From Rosa chinensis (Eukaryota > Streptophyta > Magnoliopsida > Rosales > Rosaceae), in assembly GCF_002994745.2 (NCBI RefSeq), contig NC_037093.1, positions 67,599,510 through 67,663,509 of the forward strand: a stretch of DNA of 64,000 bases. The letters are read 5' to 3'. The position numbers and the translations under genes are program-made. The first letter of the stretch is position 1. Each line of letters begins with the position of its first letter. The notes under the pieces are model-generated. The model made no database searches, was not told where the DNA came from, and saw only the letters and a program-made list of their open reading frames with translations. Below are positions 58,409 to 64,000 of this stretch, piece after piece.

Positions 58409-61400
58409 CTAATTGAGGCAACCTACATCCATAATCGTATAGTTCAAATTAATTGTAGAGATATGAATTGCTACTTTGCCTAGATTGAGGTCATTTTCTC
58501 CTTCGTCCTAATTATTTAGGTACTTGTAAATATTTACGTTTCAATAATCAATCATGTGAAAAATCTACTTGTACGTAGATTATTGCTTTCCTTAATTAAT
58601 TGCTATATATCCAATGACAAATCTAGCTAGGTTTTACCAAGTACGCCATGCCAGTAAAACACCTTTACTATTTGTAAAATTATTTCTCAATTAGTCTTTT
58701 GAGAAATAATTCAAATCCACAACATGAAGCTGGTCTGCTGGTGCACGCATTGTTCTCATAGTATATATACAGTAGTTGATATTAATTATTTCTTTCTTTT
58801 ATTTATTTGGAGCATGATTACTTTTAAGTGTGAATGAAATTAATAGAGAGCAACTTTCAACCAATGATATATTTGGAAGTAAAATAATAGTGATGTATAA
58901 TTTATGTAAAAGACAAAGAAATGACTAAATTAATATGCATATTATTGGTTGAAATTTACATGTTTATCATCTATACGATATGTGGGAGTTCAAAGTACTC
59001 CAATGGATCCAAAGTCATCCTCTTGACGTATGCAACAATGTATCTTCTACTCTTCCAGGTAAGAAGGAAAGAAAAATTAAAAAGGTAGGAAGTAAAGTTA
59101 ATTAATCGTTTCTAATAAAGAAAGCAAGAAAAAACATTAGTGATACTTTCAAACCAACTATTCTTTTAATTTTCGTAATATGACAATGATATATTTGGAA
59201 GTAAAATAATAGTGATGTATAATTTATGTAAAAGACAAAGAAATGACTAAATTAATAAGTCTAAGACATGAGTAATAAGAAAGTCTTAGCTGTAGATATA
59301 ATAAATAATCGTGAACAATGACAAAGGCAATCAAAGGTTAATTAACATATTGCTAATGTTAATCATATATAAATCCATAGAGTCATAACCATGTTATTCT
59401 GTTTCCAACTTTTCAGAAACCAGTCCACTATTTTTAATTTTTATTCTTTCCCGATTCTGCTGGAGATCACAAGTTGAGGCTTTAGATCGAGTCGATGACG
59501 ATGGTAATTAATTAGGTAGCCTTCGCACCAATTAGGGTTTAGAGAAATAGAGCATGATCAAATATCCAACTCGATCTAGGTATTATATTTATCTTCAACA
59601 CTTTTGGGAAAAAATGAGATTGGAATATACCACTAGATTTTGGGTTAGGTCTATCATCATATATATAAAGATGGAATGCGGTCCGGGAAGGGATGGGATA
59701 TGATTGCTGGTTCAATTCAGCTAGTGCTGGGTTGTTCCGTGTTAGCAATCTAATTCGCAATCTGGTAAAAAAGATATTCTTCTTTTCCTGTCTGTTTCTG
59801 GAAGTCTACCAGAAACATGTATAAGTATAAGATCCTAGTTTAATTAATATGAGGAGATATGGGATATGGGACCTTACCATAACATATATGGATGCATGCA
59901 TGAAGATCACCAAGTACAAGTGGTAAGCAGCTCTTCCAGCTTAGCTTATTGGATGATGACTCGAAAAGTACCCCTAGCTACTCCTTCAGTATCTGAGGCT
60001 GCACTTAATTTTTATTAATACAGTCAATGTGAAGTTATAGCTTATGGGGTTTAGCTTAAGGTAACCCAGCTCATGTATTTCGGTATGTGATAAGTTACAG
60101 GAAGAATCACTGATTTTTGTTCACACCCAAGTTGGGAATGCAGCATGATCGATCTTATATATGAAAGCTTGAAGGGTTGAACTTAAGCTATGGCAAATTT
60201 CCCAAAGCTAAAACCACAAGAACAGGACCACTTGCGCATATCAAAAGAGAAGACTTGCTAACTTAGTCTGCACGACATACGTACACTTTCATCTTCACTG
60301 TTTGAAATATTAATTCGTTTATTTTAGGTGCAACCTCAATAATAAATTTTTCACTCTTTTATCTTTATTGTTTTTCTCATTTTTTATTCTTGCTCTGCAC
60401 TTCAAAAGTATCTCATACTAAAATGTCAAACATATATCTCACCGTCAGGGTTGTTCTTGGGCCTAGGGGAACTAGGCCCAGGCCTAAAGCCTTCAATTTT
60501 GTGGGCCTCAAAAATAACATAATATTTCCCAGCCCAAGAAAAAAAAAGACGCGAATAAAAGAAACGAAAATAGCTCAGGCAAGTAAGGACTGAAGCGAAT
60601 AACCTAGGGCCCAACCCAAAAAAGTAATTAATATAAGTTAGAAAAGAAAGTTAATCATATGTGCCGTAGGGGGCAGCCCAAAAGAAAAAAAAAATAAGAA
60701 GAAGAAGAAGACTGCAGAAAAACTTTTAAAAAAAAAAATATGAAAAAGAGAATAAAAAGATGCTTAGCATTTATTCATTCCACTAGGTCCGATGCCCGAA
60801 GACTGTAAAAAGTTTATTTAGAATTTGAAAAAGAAGACAATAAAAATATTGATATAATTTGGGTACTTGGATTGAGTGATTGACTCTTGAACAAGGCTTG
60901 GCTTGATCGCATAATTTGTAAGTTGAAATTCATCAAATCTTACCTTTGGCCTACTATTTCATAAGAGAGATTGAGTGGTTTGGCTATGATATTTATTGAA
61001 AATGATATTATTGGAAAACTTGATTATGTAACCTTGATTAGTACATTTGCATCTAAAAATGCAAGACAAGTCATATTTTAGTGATACTTTGAAATTGAAA
61101 TATTGTTTTCTTCTTCTCTAGTAAAATTTTGAGCATTTGGTACTGTACTATCAAATTTTAATTTTAAGTATTTCTTTAAGCCTCAAAATTTCTTTTGCCT
61201 TGAGCCTCTAAATTAACAGAGTCAGCCTTGCTCACAGTTCAATCTCTTAAATAATGCAAATGTTAAAAAACAAGGAATTTCATTATGTATTATGGAAGGG
61301 AAAATTTTATTGACTATTAATTGACACTACTCTTGAAATGTCTCATGCAGTTTGTTGGAATTCGAAAGAGTCTTGGAGATACTTTTATCTTGTTACTTAA

Positions 61401-61682
61401 GGAACATATTCTAGTGAGTTGATGAACTTATTGAACTAGATTCTAATATTTCCATTGGTTGTGTGAAGTTACATTGTTTCTACTACTTTCTCCCCATTCC
61501 AATTATTGTGTTCAAAATATTTTTCATAGTAAAAACTTATGTTTCATTATTCTGTGATTAGCATCAGAAACAAGATGAATTGTAAGATGTGATTATTAGT
61601 GTAATTTTGAATCAGTCTCTCTATAGTTCTTGGACACCTAGTACACCTAATGGGCCCAAACCATCATTGAGCTGACCCAAGT
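58409..61682. other. Intergenic region downstream of HD-Zip gene
   Basis: AT-rich DNA with a direct duplication (listed) and, at ~60440-61230, a block with GGGCCTAGGGGAACTAGGCCC-like words and TTGAGCCTC. That block may be an old TE remnant, but its ends are unclear. No gene recognised. Confidence 0.4.
58863..59258. repeat. Direct duplication of ~75 bp, 321 bp apart
   Basis: 58863-58937 and 59184-59258 are identical from CAATGATATATTTGGAAGT to AATGACTAAATTAATA. The segment between them is unrelated AT-rich DNA. It may reflect a duplicated target or an unequal exchange event. Confidence 0.9.
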
Positions 61683-63579
61683 TGTGAGCCCCATAAATAT
61701 TTAAGGAGTTAAAAAATTGAATAGTTTGATATTTGATTTGTAATCTCGATAAATATTAAGAATACTTAGGAAATGTTTCTGAATTTTTAAAGAAGTGAAA
61801 TCTTCAATTTAAAGGTTCGATAATAAAGTACGCGAAGCGACGAGTTTGTGAGAATTTTAGGGAAATTTTTCGGACACCTGAGCTACTTATTGTGATTTTC
61901 TAAAGTTTTAGAATTTTAGGAAATTACTCGAAAGTTGTTTATCGAGAAAGAGTTGGATGGACTATAATTGTAATGGTTGGTTGTGTTGAGCGTTTATCTG
62001 GGAAGCAGGAATGAATGTTTTGATTTGGTTATATAGAATGTGGATACGAGTGTGTACGGCAGGTCTTGAATGTATGGGTTTGACGTTTAATGTGAATGGC
62101 TAGGCATGGTCAGTTCCTTTAATTGTTAAGTTGGAGTCACCGGAAAGAATTAAGTGGTGATGGAACTAAAACTTGGTCTATTGAAGTAGACGTACTGGTC
62201 ATTGAGAATGAAAATAAAATGGAAGTATTTATATGTACCGGGCCATGACAAGTTGAATAAGTTCACCAAGTTAGTATTCATGTTTGGTCATCGAAAATTT
62301 GAGACTTCGTATATTACTTCTTTTGGATTATAAGGTTAACAAATTGAAATGGTCGTGAAATTAAGTAAAATGGGTGTCCATAGTACATTAAGGGACATTT
62401 TATAGTTTCGAAACTAAGTTGGTTTTTCCTTGGGATATTTTGGTCCAGTGAGATAGATTTGGTTAAATTAGTATAATTGATTGACAAGTAGTATTAGTAT
62501 TTGAATATTGTTGGGTTATGACTCCAGTTACCCTGGAACGTGAAATGTGGTGGTGTTGGCCTACGAAAAACGAATGGAGCTAAAGCTGTGATATTCCAGG
62601 TAAAGGATTCTGGACTCACCTTAGTTAGTAATTTTTAAGCATGTATTTTAAGGAAATTATTGATGAATGGAAAATGTAATTTGATTTTTCTATGAGTTAT
62701 TGTTTGATGACCTAAGAGTGAGAGGAGCATAGCGATTTCCTTGGGCTTCTATCCCTTAAACCTCCGGAGGGACTGTATGGTCTAAAGAGTGTCTGACATC
62801 CTTTGAGATGTGGCACTGCTTCTAGGTGATACGGTGTAAGTAGACACTCTCGCTACACCTTGTTGGTGTAAATGATCTAAATCGTGGTAAGGTTGTAGTT
62901 GACATAGCGATCAGTCATCAGGTTTGTTTTATTCTTCTGGGCCCTACTACATTTTTATAAACGAACAATGTTTGTGGTTTCGAACATGTTCATTGATATG
63001 CATCGTTTTTCACTTACTTTGCTGGCACCCATAAATTGTTTTTACACCTAGCTGGGGTAGAGTCTTATTGGGCAGTGAGGACGAAAACTCACCCTTACAA
63101 CAGTTTGTGGATGCAGGTACTGTGTATGAAGACAAAACAACTGGACGATGCTAAACGTGGCTTACTTACCTTTTACTTCAAATCATGTCACAATGGAATT
63201 TGCTCCATTTGAAAGGTTTCTTTATTTTCTTTTTAGTCTATCATGGTTTACCTGATGAGTTTATTTCCGATTTGTTCTTAAGTCCTCTTTTGTAAAATAA
63301 TCAAACTTTTGGTTTTAAACCGGACTATTATTCTTTGAAGGCCCTTTCCTAAGTTTGAAGAGTTCAAAATTGTTTTAAAATGATATTCCACTAAATAATC
63401 AGTTTTCACCTCATTTAAAATAAATGCTCCCGCTCAAATTTTGAAATGGATTTATTAAAATATTTTAAATTCTTTTCTTTTTGCCTTGCGGGTTCTTAGG
63501 ATTTGAGTTAGCTCAGGTTCTAAGTATTCGCAGCACTGTAATGCACTTGATTTGATGAGGTGCATATTGGGGCGTTACA
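61683..63579 (+). repeat. Solo LTR, probably Ty3/Gypsy, intact
   Basis: Flanked by a perfect 5-bp duplication, CAAGT (61678-61682 and 63580-63584). It begins TGTGAGCCCC and ends GGGGCGTTACA, 1897 bp, with no internal retrotransposon domains beside it. It aligns with the interrupted LTR at 44302-47010 at both ends and inside (for example AAAGTGAAATC, CAATTTA, GATAATAAAGTAC). A solo LTR formed by LTR-LTR recombination explains the single LTR with an intact TSD. Confidence 0.88.
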
Positions 63580-63584
63580 CAAGT

Positions 63585-64000
63585 AGCATGGTTTCTTTAT
63601 TTTGTTCGAAACACAGCATTGAAGAGTTTACTATAGCCCATATAACACTTCCCGCGAAGTATCTTTCACTATAAGCATTAGGTTAAAACCTCAGAAGCTC
63701 CACTTTCCACCAAATGCTTTACTTTCCTGATTCAGAAGACGAAGCATTTTAAACACATATACTGAAGCAACCGCCTAATTTTTCTTCAGCAAATGGTTGT
63801 ATTTTTTCCCCAATTTTCCATTATAATTTCAAACGCATTAATTTCATGTGCTAATTTCACCCATCAACAACATAAACCAGTTGGAAAGGTTTACAGGAAA
63901 AGAAAGCCCAACATTCCCGCTCAAGAGAAGCACTTTGTGATCCTTGTTTCAGCGACTTGCTTGTTAATTGGGATATTGAGTTCTAAAGTAGAGTGTTGGA
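63585..64000. other. Intergenic, window edge
   Basis: No coding or structured feature recognised up to the window end. Confidence 0.4.

Overview
The window looks like nuclear DNA of a dicot plant. It has spliced genes with GT-AG introns, AT-rich intergenic DNA, TC and TA microsatellites, and many plant-type transposable elements (hAT, Mutator-like, CACTA, Copia, solo LTRs). Gene content and repeat style would fit a Rosaceae genome, but that is inference. All gene calls come from reading translated exons and splice sites by eye; no database search was possible.

Seven host genes are supported. From left to right: a type-2-like 1-aminocyclopropane-1-carboxylate (ACC) synthase (1422-3280, +, 4 exons, 459 aa); a CSC1/OSCA-type osmosensitive channel (8394-14185, +, 11 coding exons, 742 aa); an unrecognised plastid-targeted membrane protein facing it tail to tail (14782-15572, -, 236 aa); an R2R3-MYB of the RAX/subgroup 14 type (20386-21853, -, 414 aa); two tandem branched-chain aminotransferase (BCAT) genes (30918-33577 and 35399-38447, both -, 10 exons each, 393 and 394 aa); and a class II HD-Zip factor (57456-58408, +, 255 aa). 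They share no single pathway. ACC synthase controls ethylene synthesis, MYB and HD-Zip are developmental regulators, and the BCAT pair belongs to Leu/Ile/Val metabolism.

The rest is mainly transposable elements. Small elements with clear target-site duplications (TSDs) lie at 438-861 (9-bp TSD), 4276-5020 (17-bp), 5500-6431 (8-bp), 30104-30675 (8-bp) and 39670-40533 (9-bp). A degenerate Copia element with two LTRs fills 25193-29692. From 40921 to 52597 there is a four-level nest. An old TIR element is split by a 10.6-kb non-autonomous CACTA element (41316-51882). The CACTA element carries exon fragments of at least three host genes (RRM protein, YbeY, ARL-type GTPase) and is itself hit by a solo LTR (44302-47010), which contains a hAT-type element (44720-45558). 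A second solo LTR of the same family sits at 61683-63579.

The most notable observation is that the upstream BCAT copy (35399-38447) keeps an intact ten-exon frame but has lost three cofactor-site residues, including the PLP lysine (Lys to Asn at residue 240). It is therefore predicted to be a pseudoenzyme beside an intact paralogue.
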